From: Isoetes taiwanensis
Taxonomy: Eukaryota > Streptophyta > Lycopodiopsida > Isoetales > Isoetaceae
DNA: 64,000 bases
Direction of reading: 5' to 3'
NCBI GenBank assembly: GCA_021234155.1
Contig: JAJEKV010000006.1
Location: 12,377,751-12,441,750 of the forward strand
Shown: in pieces, positions 47,280 through 59,403 of the stretch
How positions within the stretch are numbered: the stretch's first letter is position 1
Layout of the letters: each line of letters starts with the position of its first letter
Translations under genes and position numbers: made by a program
Notes under the pieces: generated by a model
Told to the model about the DNA's origin: nothing
The model's database searches: none
The model's input: the letters and a program-made list of their open reading frames with translations, nothing else

Positions 47280-47592
47280 TCCATCATTTTCAGTTCTATC
47301 ACTTCAAAAATGCTGCCAACTAGTGTTGTAGATGGTGATGGTCGGTTTGTACAGCAGTGGAGTTGCAGTTTTTCTGTGAGTTTGTTGTGGAGTGTCGAGG
47401 TATCGCTGTCTCTTTGGGGCAGTTCTCCTTCCTCCTCACTTGCTTTGTAACATTACCATTCTTTTAATATATTGATGACACAGTTCTTCAAAAAAAAAAA
47501 AATGCTGCCAACTAAAATGTGTTACATTCCAGAACATCTCGAGGATGGTTGGAACAAAATTGAAATAACAGATAATGGCAGGTTACTACTCA
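47280..47592 (+). pseudogene. host exon interrupted by a LINE tail
   Basis: If the retroposed piece and one target copy are left out, the frame runs from an acceptor-like TTTTCAG at 47,291 through SITSKMLPTKMCYIPEHLED and GWNKIEITDNGRLLLKI to a GTATGT donor at about 47,593. The uninterrupted frame and perfect plant donor suggest a genuine exon. I recognise no family; a CFA20-like match (LDDGWNxI) was considered but does not extend. Confidence 0.45.
47306..47514 (+). mobile_element. short retroposed LINE 3' end with target duplications
   Basis: Insert about 47,323-47,497. Target duplication ATGCTGCCAACTA (with preceding A's) ends at 47,322 and recurs at 47,502-47,514. The insert ends TTTTAATATATTGATGACAC, then AGTTCTTC and a run of about 12 A. 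That end matches the 3' end of the 22 kb LINE (TTTTAATATA...TTCTTCAAA), so it is the severely 5'-truncated end of that family. Confidence 0.85.
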
Positions 47593-48639
47593 AGATTGTA
47601 TGTACCGATGAATTAAATCGGCGTTATAACTGAAAATATCAAGTGGGTGTGGGAATAGCTGGATGCATGAAATATGCCTTCCAATAGTGGAAGAAAAGAA
47701 GGACAGTGATTTTGCCAATTATACCTTGAGGGATAATCGACAAGAGGGCAATAATTAACAATTCAAAGTCCCAATAAGAATTAAGACGAGGTGTATAGAG
47801 GAGATGGGGTGAGATTATATAGACCAATAGTCCATATATTTTAAGCATTACCTTACTCACGGGAAGCAATGCGAAATCCCGAAGTAGGGGTATGAGGATC
47901 CTGGCCTTGAGATACACACTTCCTATAGATTACGACTTTAAGAACATTAAGAAGATAAAGAATTGGATACCACTATGGTGGTTGATAAAAGAAGGTTTCA
48001 ATATAGGGGCTTAGTGCTATGGGGTCGAGACAATTTAATGCCTCCGTATCATTATGGCACATTTGAAACTAGTCAAAAGTTGAAGCTGACATGATACTCT
48101 GAGAAAATAATAAGTTAATTGGGAGAAGAGACAGTTGATATCGGAACGCAAGTAATGCTTAGATAATTGAGCCTTTGGAACAATTCTTCGGATGGGGTAC
48201 CTTTGGACTTGTTGTAATCCACCTACACCAGAGTTTCCAACAACAAAGGCAACACACTGGTCTTACTATCACAACTCAAGGAAGAACTCAAACAAGATAA
48301 CATGCATGACTTTTCCATTAACTCTTTGGAGCTTCAAAGTAAAACTATTGTTTCACTAGCACAATGTAGTTTCAAATTTCGACACATTCCACAACTTGAG
48401 TTTTATCTCATCCTTTAAATAAAACTAATTCACCTTTCCTTTATGCTAGTAGCACTTATTCTTTTTACAAAAAGGATTACGGTTTGCAACTCTAACTGAT
48501 CTTCTGCAATTTTTCTCTCTCTTCTTCTTTCCTTTCTATGAATGTTTAGAATACAAATATTGTCCACTAGTTAATTCAATCAGGTGGAAATGATTTAAGG
48601 TCCTAGCATATAATCATTATTTATCACGATCAAACTTTC
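47593..48639. other. no gene recognised; possible decayed LTR-element interior
   Basis: If the primer site at 48,640 is real, the interior of a minus-strand element lies here, but I see no gag or pol motif in any frame. Confidence 0.3.
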
Positions 48640-48651
48640 GCTCTGATACCA
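48640..48651 (-). promoter_or_regulatory. tRNA-iMet-type primer binding site
   Basis: The minus strand reads TGGTATCAGAGC exactly, the classic plant retrotransposon primer site. Two bases away an LTR end begins (minus ...CATAACA; plus TGTTATGAATC from 48,654). Confidence 0.75.
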
Positions 48652-48653
48652 AT

Positions 48654-49385
48654 TGTTATGAATCATCTCAGCTACTTGCAAACTTTGTTATATAAAAACA
48701 AATAAAATCAGAGGCAACTGGAACTTCTGGCACAAATTCACCATCCAATTCGAGCTCAGATTTGCAAACACAACAAAGCGGATCTATATGGCTCGTCCCA
48801 ATCTGCAAATTTGATAGAGCACTCGCTCTATCTTCTCTGTGCCTTTGCTTTGGATTTAGCAAGACGACATACTTAGATCCGACTTAGATATTAACTCGTA
48901 AACAACAATGATTTCTCTCTTCTATTCTCGAGAATCGCTCTATCCATATGAATAGACTCTCCGACATTCAAGACTTCTAGAAGAAAGATATAACTACGAA
49001 TTGCCTTAGTTCATCTAACGATTTAGGAACAAACTTCATCTCTAGCTTCTACACCCACTACAATTTGTGTGTTTCCATAATATTCATATCTTTTAGGAAA
49101 AGGATTGTCTTTTCGCTAAATCAATTTCGGGTTTGCCTTATTTGGCTCATTTCTAAGCCCTTTTGATCTATGGCAAACTTTTGGCCAAGTTTTAGAACAA
49201 CCGACAACGCTGGTTGGTTTTGATTTCTGGTTGCTACTATTTGTAGCGACCACTTTTAAACCTTTTGTTTTATAGTTTTAAGACTTATAAGGCTTAATAA
49301 CTTTCCTAATGTTATTCTTATTTTAATTAACTAGTCCTAATATTAGCATATCTTTATTAACTTAACCATCCTATATTATAAAACC
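48654..49385 (-). mobile_element. putative orphan 5' LTR next to the primer site
   Basis: The sequence right of the primer site starts TGTTATGAATCATC as an LTR end should, is AT-rich and non-coding. No second copy is in the window, so the outer end is uncertain; it probably lies before the GC-rich patch at 49,386. Confidence 0.4.
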
Positions 49386-49560
49386 GTGGCGTCGGTCTGT
49401 GCGCCCGATCGACGGCCGAGATCGAGCCAATGTCCTTGCACCCCGCCGGACGGCCCAGATTTGTCCGTTTATCCCTCCGCCTTGGTGGACCGCCCAGATT
49501 CTGCCACGTCAAACAAACAATCTGGCCAATACCCCCAACCTCGTTTGATCTATGAAAGAT
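49386..49560. other. GC-rich patch
   Basis: An abrupt rise in G+C (GCGCCCGATCGACGGCC, CCCCGCCGGACGGCCCAG) after very AT-rich sequence, with CGGCCxAGAT phrases repeated twice. It could be a mobile-element end or a gene promoter. Nothing decides it. Confidence 0.3.
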
Positions 49561-49736
49561 TCCCGCGTCTCCTTTGAGGAAAAATAAGAAGAATCAGAAA
49601 ATTTTTACTCCAGTGGAGCAAGATCCTTCCAGCATCATAGCCACGAGCAGCAGAGCCGCGGCTGCTACTTGCTAGGGGCTACTTTTGCTTACGAGGAAAA
49701 GCCAGACAAAATTGTCTTTCAATTGTTACGCAGCAA

Positions 49737-49811
49737 TGGCTGAATGCTGCACCAGTTCCAGCGGCATATATGATGCGGCGAGTCATGACGTCCTCTCTCT
49801 CTTCACTGGAG
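49737..49811 (+). other. weak first-exon candidate
   Basis: ATG GCT context, frame MAECCTSSSGIYDAASHDVL then SLFTG, followed by GGTTCCTT. Suggestive of a short first exon, but no downstream exon can be tied to it. Confidence 0.22.
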
Positions 49812-50013
49812 GTTCCTTACTATCTCTTTCTTTTTTAGAGTAAGGTTCTATGCTTTGCTCTTGAGAAAGTGTAAGTCCAGCAAAGAAGAAAACGTCTTTT
49901 CTTTGGAGTAAAGAAACCTCTATTTTACACCGAAAGCTTCTCTATACAACCGAATTTGTCACTGTATAGACTCTCTTTCCATTTAAATGCTTCTCATTAT
50001 TAAACTTTCCTTT

Positions 50014-51709
50014 AATTCCTGATAGTTTGCATTGGACTAGATTAAGTAAGCATCGTTGCTTTGTTTGCATCTTGTGGAAATTTGGATGAAGTAATCAGGC
50101 ATTTAAAAATTAAAAAAATTCAAGTGAATATACATGGAGTACAATTATCCCAGCTAATGCCAAGCTTGGGCGAAATGAGAGGGTCTTTTAGTTGTACAAC
50201 AAAATGCGCACGTTAAGTATTGCTATCCGCTGAGCTCTTCTTTGCTTTTTCTTGCACAAAGGTCTCTTCTGTTAACATGCTTTCTTTCTTGAGATATCTT
50301 TTCAATAACTGAGAAAAAAGGTAGATTTTGCCCTTATCTTTGTTGCTATTTCTTAGAACACTTGCCTTAAGGTTATCATCTCTACGAACTGCATGTATCC
50401 AGGTTGTACAAGTGGTGGAAATGTCGCCACTTAGATGGCATCCTATTATTCTGACCAAATGCCATTCCTGTTCTCTCTGGCCAGATTCTAAGTCCAGACT
50501 GTTATATGAGGAAAATGTACCATATATGGCTCATGCGCATTTGGAAACTGGAAGAGAATAACTCCACTAACTCCACACTGAGAAATGAAATTATGCATAG
50601 ACGTAAATGCACAATGCTGGCAACTTATGAAGGTATATCATGAAGACTTCTGAAGATTTCATATTGGACTAAAGAGGGTACTGTCCAGCAAGTACTGTCA
50701 AGAACTGAACAGGTTATCATTTAATTTTGCCCAGAAATGCTTCTTCCTTGCAAATAAGTCTTATTAGCAAATCAATTTGATCCAGTCTTACACGTTTTTT
50801 GAAGCTCCATTTCGAGATTAATCTACACGCTACTTTGCACCAAGGTTATGCCAGCATAACAGAAAACTAACACTCTGCCTTATTTAATCTCTGGTTCTGC
50901 TTTAACCAAGAAACAGAAGATACCAATTTCCTGCTACTTAAACGGTGAAACTCTGATTCTTCTTTTTGAGTAATTATCGCAGATATTATGCAACAAACTT
51001 CTAGGTTTTGAATGATAATCTGCATTTGCAGAATAGCTTGCATTAGCTTTTAGAAATCCAATGTACAAGGCCGAAATTATATGACTTCCATTTGCTTTTA
51101 TGGAAACGGATCTGGTTGTTTCATGTCTGTCTATTCATGGCCACTAAATCGTTTTCCAAAGGGTGCATGTGGCATATGCACAAATTTATTTGACTGTCCT
51201 ACTTGCCAATGACCATCAGCAAGTTGATGATGCAAATTTATTTGCCTTCTATGCAGAAATCGGGAGAATGAAGCTTAAAATAGCAAAGGTGTGTATGGTC
51301 TTTGTTCTCTCAGATTGTATGAGTTTAGGTCATATAATGGGCTTTAGAGATTGCTCAAATTTATATCACTGTGATACAGCAAACATCACCAATAAATATT
51401 GCAGATCAAGATCCTTCCTTGGCATTCTCAATCTAGAAGCCTACATGGTGTACCGCATTGTGCATATCGGAAGATGAATTATGCAATTACACGATCTTCA
51501 ATGTTGCTAAAGCAGGTCAGTAATTGGCCATGGCTAGATAATGCACTTAAGATAGCAGAAATCATGCAACAGCAGGGATGTCCTGTGCTATGAGACTGCA
51601 CAAAGGGATCTAGACCTCGAACTTGGTAGACAATTCCTGATAGTTTGCATTGACTAGATTAAGTAAGCATCTTTGCTTTGTTTGCATCTTTGTAGAAATT
51701 TGGATGAAG
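50014..51709. repeat. pair of 78-bp direct repeats flanking 1.5 kb
   Basis: AATTCCTGATAGTTTGCATT...TTGCTTTGTTTGCATC...GAAATTTGGATGAAG occurs at 50,014-50,091 and 51,632-51,709 with only a few differences. The ends are not TG...CA. The pair may mark a tandem segmental duplication whose intervening parts diverged. Confidence 0.7.
51163..51593 (+). other. weak exon candidates
   Basis: 51,181-51,288 reads QIYLTVLLANDHQQVDDANL, then FAFYAEIGRMKLKIAK, and meets a GTGTGT donor. 51,536-51,590 reads LDNALKIAEIMQQQGCPVL, faintly PPR-like, before TGA. No continuous gene model. Confidence 0.25.
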
Positions 51710-51710
51710 G

Positions 51711-51910
51711 TCCAAGATAGAGAGCTTCCTATCAGCTTAAGTTCCAAGCTAGAGAGCTTTTTGTTGCATTATGTGAGAAACCATGGGGCTTCTGCTAACA
51801 GGGAAAGGGACTCTTGGAAATTGAAGGTTTGTTGTTTAGTAGAAATGCCAAGGTCGTTTTCCATGGATGATCTGCTAAAATTCCAAGCTAGAGAGCTTCC
51901 TATTGCATCA
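51711..51910. repeat. short repeated phrase TCCAAGCTAGAGAGCTTCCTAT
   Basis: Three variants of the phrase lie near 51,711, 51,745 and 51,882 within 200 bp, directly after the right copy of the 78-bp repeat. Confidence 0.5.
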
Positions 51911-54003
51911 TCCTGATTTTATCCCCGTAAACATCTTGCTTTTTAAATCTGTCAATTGCTATTGTTGAATTATGGTCTGATCGAAGCATTCCCCTAACTA
52001 ATGCCTTTTTTATTTCCATCTGAAAAGCTGTGTCCAACAAGTACCAAAGACAAAGTTATTGCAAAATAAAGGCAAAGGTAATATGGCCAGTTCATCTGGT
52101 TGTTCCATGCACTAAGATTTATGTGTCTTTGTTAAAGAGCACTGTAAAGATACTTTGAGTTATCTTCTTCAGCACTTTAGAGATCTTTTAACCTTTTGTG
52201 TTGGACTAATATTTCTATTTATGCGCGATTATCAAAGTTTTTGCAGAATACATTTGGTCAAAAAGATTTGTTGAATTTGTACAGTCTACTTAGCCATGTG
52301 AAACTATATTTTGACCACAAAACTTCAAGACCAGGAACTTTGCATGCGAGTTCAATATTTGTTGGTGTATAGCTGTCTAGATTCTATTCCTCTTTTTAGC
52401 CAACCATCTCATTCATCTATTTACTAGCTATGCAAATTTGGTTGAAGCCAACCAAGCATTTAGTAAAATTACAACGCCGGATCATACGTGGGAACGCAAT
52501 TTTTGATGCGTCTTTGTCTTGCATTTTCCTTCATATGCTGATCCGACAAATAAGTGGACCCTTTTTTGGATCGACAAAGCTGCACCCTTTGTAACTGCTC
52601 CATTTTGTCTCTATTCTATCTGGATTTTTTGATTCCATCATTCAAACACCTCCCACTATAGAATGGACTACCAGGATAAGACATTTAAACGCATAAAACA
52701 TATTTAAATACATGTAAAGCATGTTGTAGAATGCTTTTTTTTTTTGTCCCTTTGTTCTGTGTAAGTTCTTCGTTAGTTTTTTTAAGGAACATGACCGATT
52801 GTTCTGTTTCATAACCAGGTTACAAAATTCCTAGAGTAGCGTGAAGCAAAAAATGATTAGCTGCACAAGGAAATATCACTTTTGTGGCAAAAGGCATGAA
52901 TGCCATAATAGCAACAGCCTACCGCAATGGCTACGAAGAAAGATGTCCATAAGCTATCTGATATTGAACAATAACTATGTGTGTTTTGTTGTAAAATTTT
53001 GTATTCTCTTTGTTTTGTTGCCCTTAGTCGCGAACATCAGTTTGATGCTTCCTTTGGCCTTTGGCAAAGGTTTACTAAGAGTAGAATGAAAATGGGTCCA
53101 TGTGCTCTAAGAACAAGATGGGAACCTTACGCTTTTTCTTGCTACGCCTTTGCCATTTCAATGTCTCTTGAATAGCTATTTGTGAGCCTGGAAAGACCAT
53201 TTTATGGGTACTACAGCTTAGATTTGGAAACCAGCATTGCAGTTGATGCAGGGTTATTTAACATTATTTTTGTCATGAACAAAGCAACATTAGGAAAAAG
53301 GTGCGTTAGAGGTAACATTTCACAGACAGTTGCCTTCAACAACTCAATATTGTACTCTTAACATTTAAATATATTAACTCTCCTTCGATAAGAAACATCG
53401 TTTTTCAATCTTCTTAAAACATGCTATTGCTAAACATCCCTCACTATATTGTACGCTTGCAGAAACTATGGTACCTTTTGACGAATGTGTAGAATCACCG
53501 TTAGTCAAGTTCGAATGCCTAGAACTATTTTTAGTGAGTATTCTATGGCTAATGACACAGACAATTATATACATGTTAACATTGCACGTTTTGTGTTATT
53601 GCACATTCTAACACATAAAAACACTACTTTAAAGAGGAGTTTTGCAATAACAAAACAAATGAAAGCACTATCGTAACTAGGTTCTCCAAGTCAGGGGACA
53701 AAACCACATCTTACCACACATTAAAACCCAATTTAATGTCACTTACTCATAGACAACACATTACTCTCCGAATCTTCATCTACAATCACATAGAAAGCCC
53801 ACCAACGGTGGGCAATTTTCTAGTTATTTCAACTGAAATCTCAATTGTTCTTTTTGGCTAGGATTTGAATTTGTGTTTGCATCTGTGTTCATCCTTTAAT
53901 AACATCAGCAAATACTTTTAGGTGTTTGTTAGCACTTGCTTATATATATATAGGCTTAATTGCATGAAAAATACACTAAGGGGTATAGAATATATATAAA
54001 AAC
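51911..54003. other. no gene recognised
   Basis: AT-rich. A T run lies at 52,737-52,746 and an AT dinucleotide run near 53,942. Open frames of 60-80 codons carry no motif. Confidence 0.35.
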
Positions 54004-54368
54004 ATGTAAAAAGAGTTGAGTATGGCTACCATGAACCCCCTGGATTCCCCACTCCTCGAGTCCCTTGGACTCCCCATGCCAAACTTGTGTTGATCCCCTG
54101 GATCAATACTGCAACATCGTGCAGTTCTCTAATCGTTCCCAGAACGATTCTTCATGGCCTCTCCTTCTTGAGATCCATGATCTCTTATATAGGGTACCTA
54201 CTCTTGTGGCATGCCGCCACATGTATGCATGCATGCATATGGACTCTTGGAGTCTCCTTATGCCACTTGTCCCTTAAACCTCTAATCCTTAGGTTTAATG
54301 GTCCTATGACCTAGGGACCAACATATGCATATAACATATGACTTAGGGCCTAACCTATGTTAAGAACA
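54004..54368 (-). repeat. 3' LTR of the old Gypsy element
   Basis: From about 54,023 rightward it matches the LTR at 62.2 kb almost base for base (TGGCTACCATGAACCCCC, GATCTCTTATATAGGGTACC, ATGCATGCATGCATATGG). The leftmost 20 bases are eroded. It ends GTTAAGAACA. The TATA-like TTATATAGGG lies near 54,183-54,192. Confidence 0.85.
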
Positions 54369-54370
54369 TA

Positions 54371-54381
54371 CCTCCCCCTTC
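54371..54381 (-). promoter_or_regulatory. polypurine tract of the old Gypsy element
   Basis: The minus strand reads GAAGGGGGAGG, two bases before the LTR start TGTTCTTAACATAGG. Confidence 0.8.
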
Positions 54382-54419
54382 AAATCCTTGGTCCCCAAGG
54401 ATCATGGGGAGTATGTGTA

Positions 54420-54640
54420 TGTTGAAACCCATTCCCCGGGTCACCCGTGACCATGGTTTCACCATCTAGTCCATTTGAAACCCTTTCCCTAAATCACCTC
54501 GTGATCATGGTTTTGTCTTCTCGTCCCTTGTAAAACTCCGTTCCCTAGATCACCCCGTGATCATGGTTTCATCCTCTAGTCCCTTAGAAACCGTTCCCAC
54601 GGATCACCCCTGTGATCATGGTTTCATAGCTCATTCTTTA
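54420..54640. repeat. four diverged copies of a 50-70 bp unit
   Basis: Units built on GAAACCC(A)TTCCC...ATCACCCCGTGATCATGGTTTC repeat four times between 54,424 and 54,640 inside the element, next to its polypurine tract. Confidence 0.75.
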
Positions 54641-55009
54641 GCGGACGCCCTACTTGTCATCCCCCGATGCAAGTCTCTAATTCTTTAGTTTTAGGTAATG
54701 ACCTCATATTGACTCCACTAATCCTTCCATGTTATCAAGGGATTTTGAGTCGATGAGGATTTGGTACATGTACACTTCACTTTCCCATGTGGCCTTGGGA
54801 AGTGACCGATCTCGCCACAAGATCTAGTACTACGCAATACTCTTATTGGCGCAGACTTCGAATCGAAAGTGTCTAGAATCGCCTCAATGAAGTTACCTCG
54901 TGAGCTAAGGGCTAGGAATCCTGTCACAATCTTTGGACAATATTGCTTTCTTGAGTTGACTTATGCGGAATAGGGCGCACTCCTAATCCATTCATAAGTT
55001 CTAACTCAA

Positions 55010-55694
55010 CTCATATGCATGGAATAAATTACTACTCCTATATTTTAGTGTAGCCAAAATAGGTTAAGCTAAACTACCTTCAAATTGGGGCTAGAAGTTT
55101 CTAACACTTGGCTAAATTAAATGGTTTTTCTCCATCACATTTTCTTGCTTTTGGCTAAACTTTCACAAAATGGAAAGACAAATATTAGCCATCGCGCTAT
55201 AATGATTTAAAAAAATCCAAGCATACCGGCAAAGGCATTGAAATTATTGTAAATACATAAATCAAGACACGAACATATATGAACATGTTCAAAAACCTAA
55301 AAAAGAAGGGCACAACATTGTTCCTTTTCCTCTAATGCTTTAACTTTGTACTTGGAACGACGAGAAAGAAAGGGGAAAAAAAAAGGAAACATAAACCCTA
55401 TTTGAAATTTCTTAAAGTTAGTACATAAATTGGTGTTGAATTTTGGGCTAATCTATCCATTTTTCCAAGCCCACTCTATCTTAGGTTTAGCTAATCGATG
55501 TCCCGATGGATATGTCTGGAGGTAAAGGTTTGGCTATTCAACCTAAAAACTCACTTGGGCGGCAAAAAAATTGGGCTAAAATTTTCTTTTTTTTGGGCAT
55601 TTTTTCCACTTACTTTAGCCATTTTTCCTGGCAAAACTGCTACAAAATAGCCATTTGGCTAATCTTAGCCGTTATTTTATTCCATGCTCATATG
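55010..55694 (-). mobile_element. non-autonomous hAT-like element, copy 2
   Basis: The body is 55,018-55,686 (669 bp), inverted relative to the 39.3 kb copy and alignable along its length. Terminal repeats are CATGGAATAAA. An exact 8-bp target duplication, CTCATATG, lies at 55,010-55,017 and 55,687-55,694; 8 bp is the hAT hallmark. It is nested in the old Gypsy element. Confidence 0.92.
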
Positions 55695-58600
55695 CTGTCT
55701 TCATTGACCCTTCCTGAGTCCAACACATTGGGACATCTATAACTAATGGTCTCAAGGTTCTTACCTTGCCACTAATATTATAATACCTATTTGGAACCTT
55801 GCATCTATTCTTCTGCCAAGAACCCCGGGTTCTTTATGACGCATGTACCAACTTTTTGGACTAGAACAGAGGTCCACTTTATCCCTTAGTTGACACTTAG
55901 TGCAACTAAGTACCTGATGCTAGTCATGTGAATTCACTAATCTATGTGAATTCAATATTCTTGATCCCAGATCTAAGAATGCTATGCTACAAAAGACCCT
56001 GCTTCTTATAAGCAATACAGTGGTAATGACCATAGACTCCCCCAGAAATCTAATTAGAAACAAGATTCTAATAATTGTACCACTCATACTCTGATCATTT
56101 ATTAGAGATTTTTGCAACATTAACCCCAGGGTAATCCTTGCATTTCTAGAGACCTTGCTCTATAAATACCCAGTACACCAATTATGGCTAATCATGAATT
56201 CTAATTGGATTCTCTATCACAACTCCCATAGTTGATTCTCTTCCACCAAGCATCTCAAGAATCCTTATATTCATGTATACTACTTTGATAACAAGTAATG
56301 ATGGTTCGGACTACGCCCTTTTAGGTCTCCATAGCATGCCCGGCCCCGCCAAAGATAACGCCATTCCTCTAGGAAAACATTCTTCCTAAGTCTGACAACC
56401 TTCGTATCTTTATTAGGTGAACCCTTTCCTCAACAATTTTGGGTTCCACATTCACATTCCAGTTTGTGACCCCTTTTTCTTAGGGTAGAATAAGCTAGGA
56501 AATCCTTTTCCTCCCCCTTTAAAAAAAAATCAAGCAATCCTTTGCTTTTTGGAAGTGAATTCTTAAAGTCATATGCATCCAATTTACAGCCGACATAGAA
56601 CTTATCTATTACTTCGGCTTGGATGATATACTAATAGGAGGCCACTCTCTAAGCCTTGCTTATAGGAGTTTTGACTGCCCCTAAATTATCAGAGATGGTG
56701 GCGTTCCTAGTGAAGCCTCACTAGAACCCAAATACCTTGCCTTGCAAGATTGAGCAAGAAGACCTTTAAGTCTATGCTCACACTCTTTCTATAGAGCCAA
56801 CGGGTCTAACTACCTTACTTTTTAACTTTGTTGGCTTCCATAGCTTAACACCCCAAGTAATGCATCATCAATTCCAAATTGATTTGCAAGCCCAACCAAC
56901 GCATTGGCAGAGACCACTTCCAGGTCTCTTACATGCTTAATTTGTGGGGTACTTTGATGCTCATGCCATATTGACTCTTAAAGATCATGATTCTAGTAGA
57001 TTCCTCACAGAACTACTCTTTCACTTGACGTAAGTCACTAGACTTAGCTCTAAATGATCTTTTCAATAGGCATCATCGATCTCCTAGGGACCATTGCATC
57101 ATAAGTGAAGCACCATTATGCTCCATCCATACATCAATCAGTATCTATTCATATACATATGTGTTTGATGTTAATACAGAGTTCATGCAAAAAAATCAAG
57201 CAACTCAGTTTAACAAGACTAATTGGCCTTGCAAACTCTAACATATAGAATTACATGGACCTTGGTTTCCACCACTTCCTAAATGATACCACCATGTTTT
57301 CCATACGAGAACTCTCATTAGGGGTTCTTGTTGTGCCTAGCTTTGCTTTTCATGCTTTGGCTTAGAGCTAACCCAAGTCATTCTCGACTTTGCTCAATAG
57401 CCCTTATGGTTGCATCACATGACTTACCTAAGTCAACTGCAAAATTAATTGGTCCACCAGTACCACAGCTTCTTGACCTCGTCAAAAGCTTCCCGTTGTA
57501 CTAACCCCTAATTCATATTTGAACTTCATTCAAGATTCTTATGGGGCTTTGATTTCTCAGAATACACTTTCAACCATTGGCAGCCAAGCCAGCAAAATTT
57601 TCAACCTCAAGACACTCTTAAAGGGTGAAACTATTCTTATACAGCTTGCCCCTTACTGAGATCCTCTTTTGAAAGTGAATAACTCTTATCAATGGGAAAT
57701 TCATAGATAGGATCCAATTATTTGGTTTGAATTATGTGCCATAAAGTCAATTTCCTTGACTACTTGTTCTAACACATATTCATTGCTTTGCCAATCTATG
57801 GCTATAAGGCATAATATACATCTCATAATACCTATACAAGCCCAGCTTATATATTGCGACCATATGTTTTACCCCAACCCCGCTTGAACATACTGGGCAA
57901 TAAGATGTATTCATAGTTGCATATAGATGTAGGACTATAACTCTACTAACATTAGAGATATTGAGATTTTCTAACCAATCTCAGTATCTTAGTTTGAGCA
58001 TAGGTAGAGTTTATGGAACTAGACAGTCCAATCAATCATATTGTAGCTTGATTCATCCTTGGCATCTTTCCAGAGACACCCTCTGAAATCAGTTTAACAA
58101 ACGCTACAATAATCTATTGCATGCATCCATATGATCCTAGTTGAATCCGTTTGCTTCTTTATTTATTTTAAGTGCTCTTCCCGTAAGAACCCTTAAAATG
58201 ACTAACAAGTTGCTTTGCAATTACTATCTTATAGTTTCTACCGATAAGTTCTCAACCTTATCAAGATCAAGTACTGCAACTTGTATTCTCTAGATGCGTT
58301 AGCTAGCATCTCTAGCTATAGTACTTTTAAACTATAGATTCCATGTGTAGATGTTCATCTATGAAGGTTATTTTCTTGACCCAACAATCGCAGATTGTAT
58401 ATGTTCCTTTGGAATTTTTCAAAGGAATACTTCAAGCTAAGTTAATTTATTGCCACTTTCCTTTATGCAACCAAGATCCTTCTTGGTGCTTATAAGAAAG
58501 CATATCATACAAGGCATAAAACCTTTAAATCCTTCAAAATTCCTTCCTAGAATTCAAGGACCTTATTCTCAACACTTACCACAAGTGTTGTTATTCCCAA

Positions 58601-58865
58601 GTGTTACTATGTTCCAAGGAACTAGTTAGGACTTCCGGTGTTCTAATAAAAGCTCTGTTTCCAAGATGTCCACTTAACGGACCCCAAATCCTCCAAGTAA
58701 CCAAGTCCTAGCATTCATGAAGAACTAGTATCCACAATATTTCCCAAATATTGTGCACTTCTAGCATAAACCCTAGGTCGTGCACTAGTGACCCCTTGAG
58801 TCAATAGTAATATATCCGTCACCAATTCCCTACAAGGATTGGTTAAAGGAACATGCAACCTCGTA
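55695..58865 (-). pseudogene. decayed Gypsy pol region
   Basis: Almost no frame longer than 65 codons survives. The only convincing traces on the minus strand are at the RT/RNase H border near 57,480-57,400 (AFDEVKKLW; CDATIRAIEQSRE). Most of the region is recognisable only by its position between the two LTRs. Confidence 0.5.
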
Positions 58866-58870
58866 CCACC

Positions 58871-59403
58871 TGTTGAACCACAAGTGGTCCAACATGTGTG
58901 TGTGGGGATTGAGAAGATATTATTTGGGGCAATGGTTAAAATGTAATTTGGGGCAATGTTAAAATATTATAATGAGGTGAGGTGAAGAATTGAAGGGTGT
59001 AGATGAAGAGGTGATTTTAATGGTTTAGATGAAAAGGTGAAATTGGACAGTCTAGATTTTGTTGTAAAAAATATAAGTATTTTTGAGGAGCAAAAACTCC
59101 TCCTCTTCCTTCACGTTCACAAAGAGAGCACAACAGTGGAAATGCTCATATGAGGAGGGTGGCAGCCTCCTCATGCTTATGTTAAAGGCCCTTGCAAGGG
59201 GAAGTTCTTTATATATTATCTTCTTATTGAATATGGTTTTGAAGTTTTGATATAAATCTGGGTTTTGAAGTTTGATACAAATCTGGCTTCTTGGTGAAAT
59301 TGTCATTCAGTAATACGGTGATTTCTGAAAGATTCTAATTGTCATTCAGTGATTTTTGAAAGATTCTGTGGGTGTTGGCCTGGATGGGGAACCAGGTTCA
59401 ACA
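58871..59403 (+). repeat. TRIM 5' LTR
   Basis: 533 bp. The first 24 bases form a near-palindrome (TGTTGAACCAC / GTGGTCCAACA). A TATA-like TTTATATATTAT lies near 59,209-59,220. Minus-strand frames of 83-84 codons occur in both LTRs and are shadows of the repeat, not genes. Confidence 0.92.

Noticed and set aside
47510-47592. CFA20-like domain suggested by LEDGWNKI
   Set aside because: The residues after GWN do not follow the CFA20 pattern, so no family was assigned.
56600-56660. Plus-strand YFGLDDILIGG resembling an RT YxDD box
   Set aside because: It is on the opposite strand to the Gypsy element, frames close on both sides, and no other RT motif lies near.
59052-59306. 84-codon minus frame, repeated at 60,773-61,024
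   Set aside because: It lies inside the TRIM LTRs and appears twice only because LTRs are duplicated. No coding evidence.
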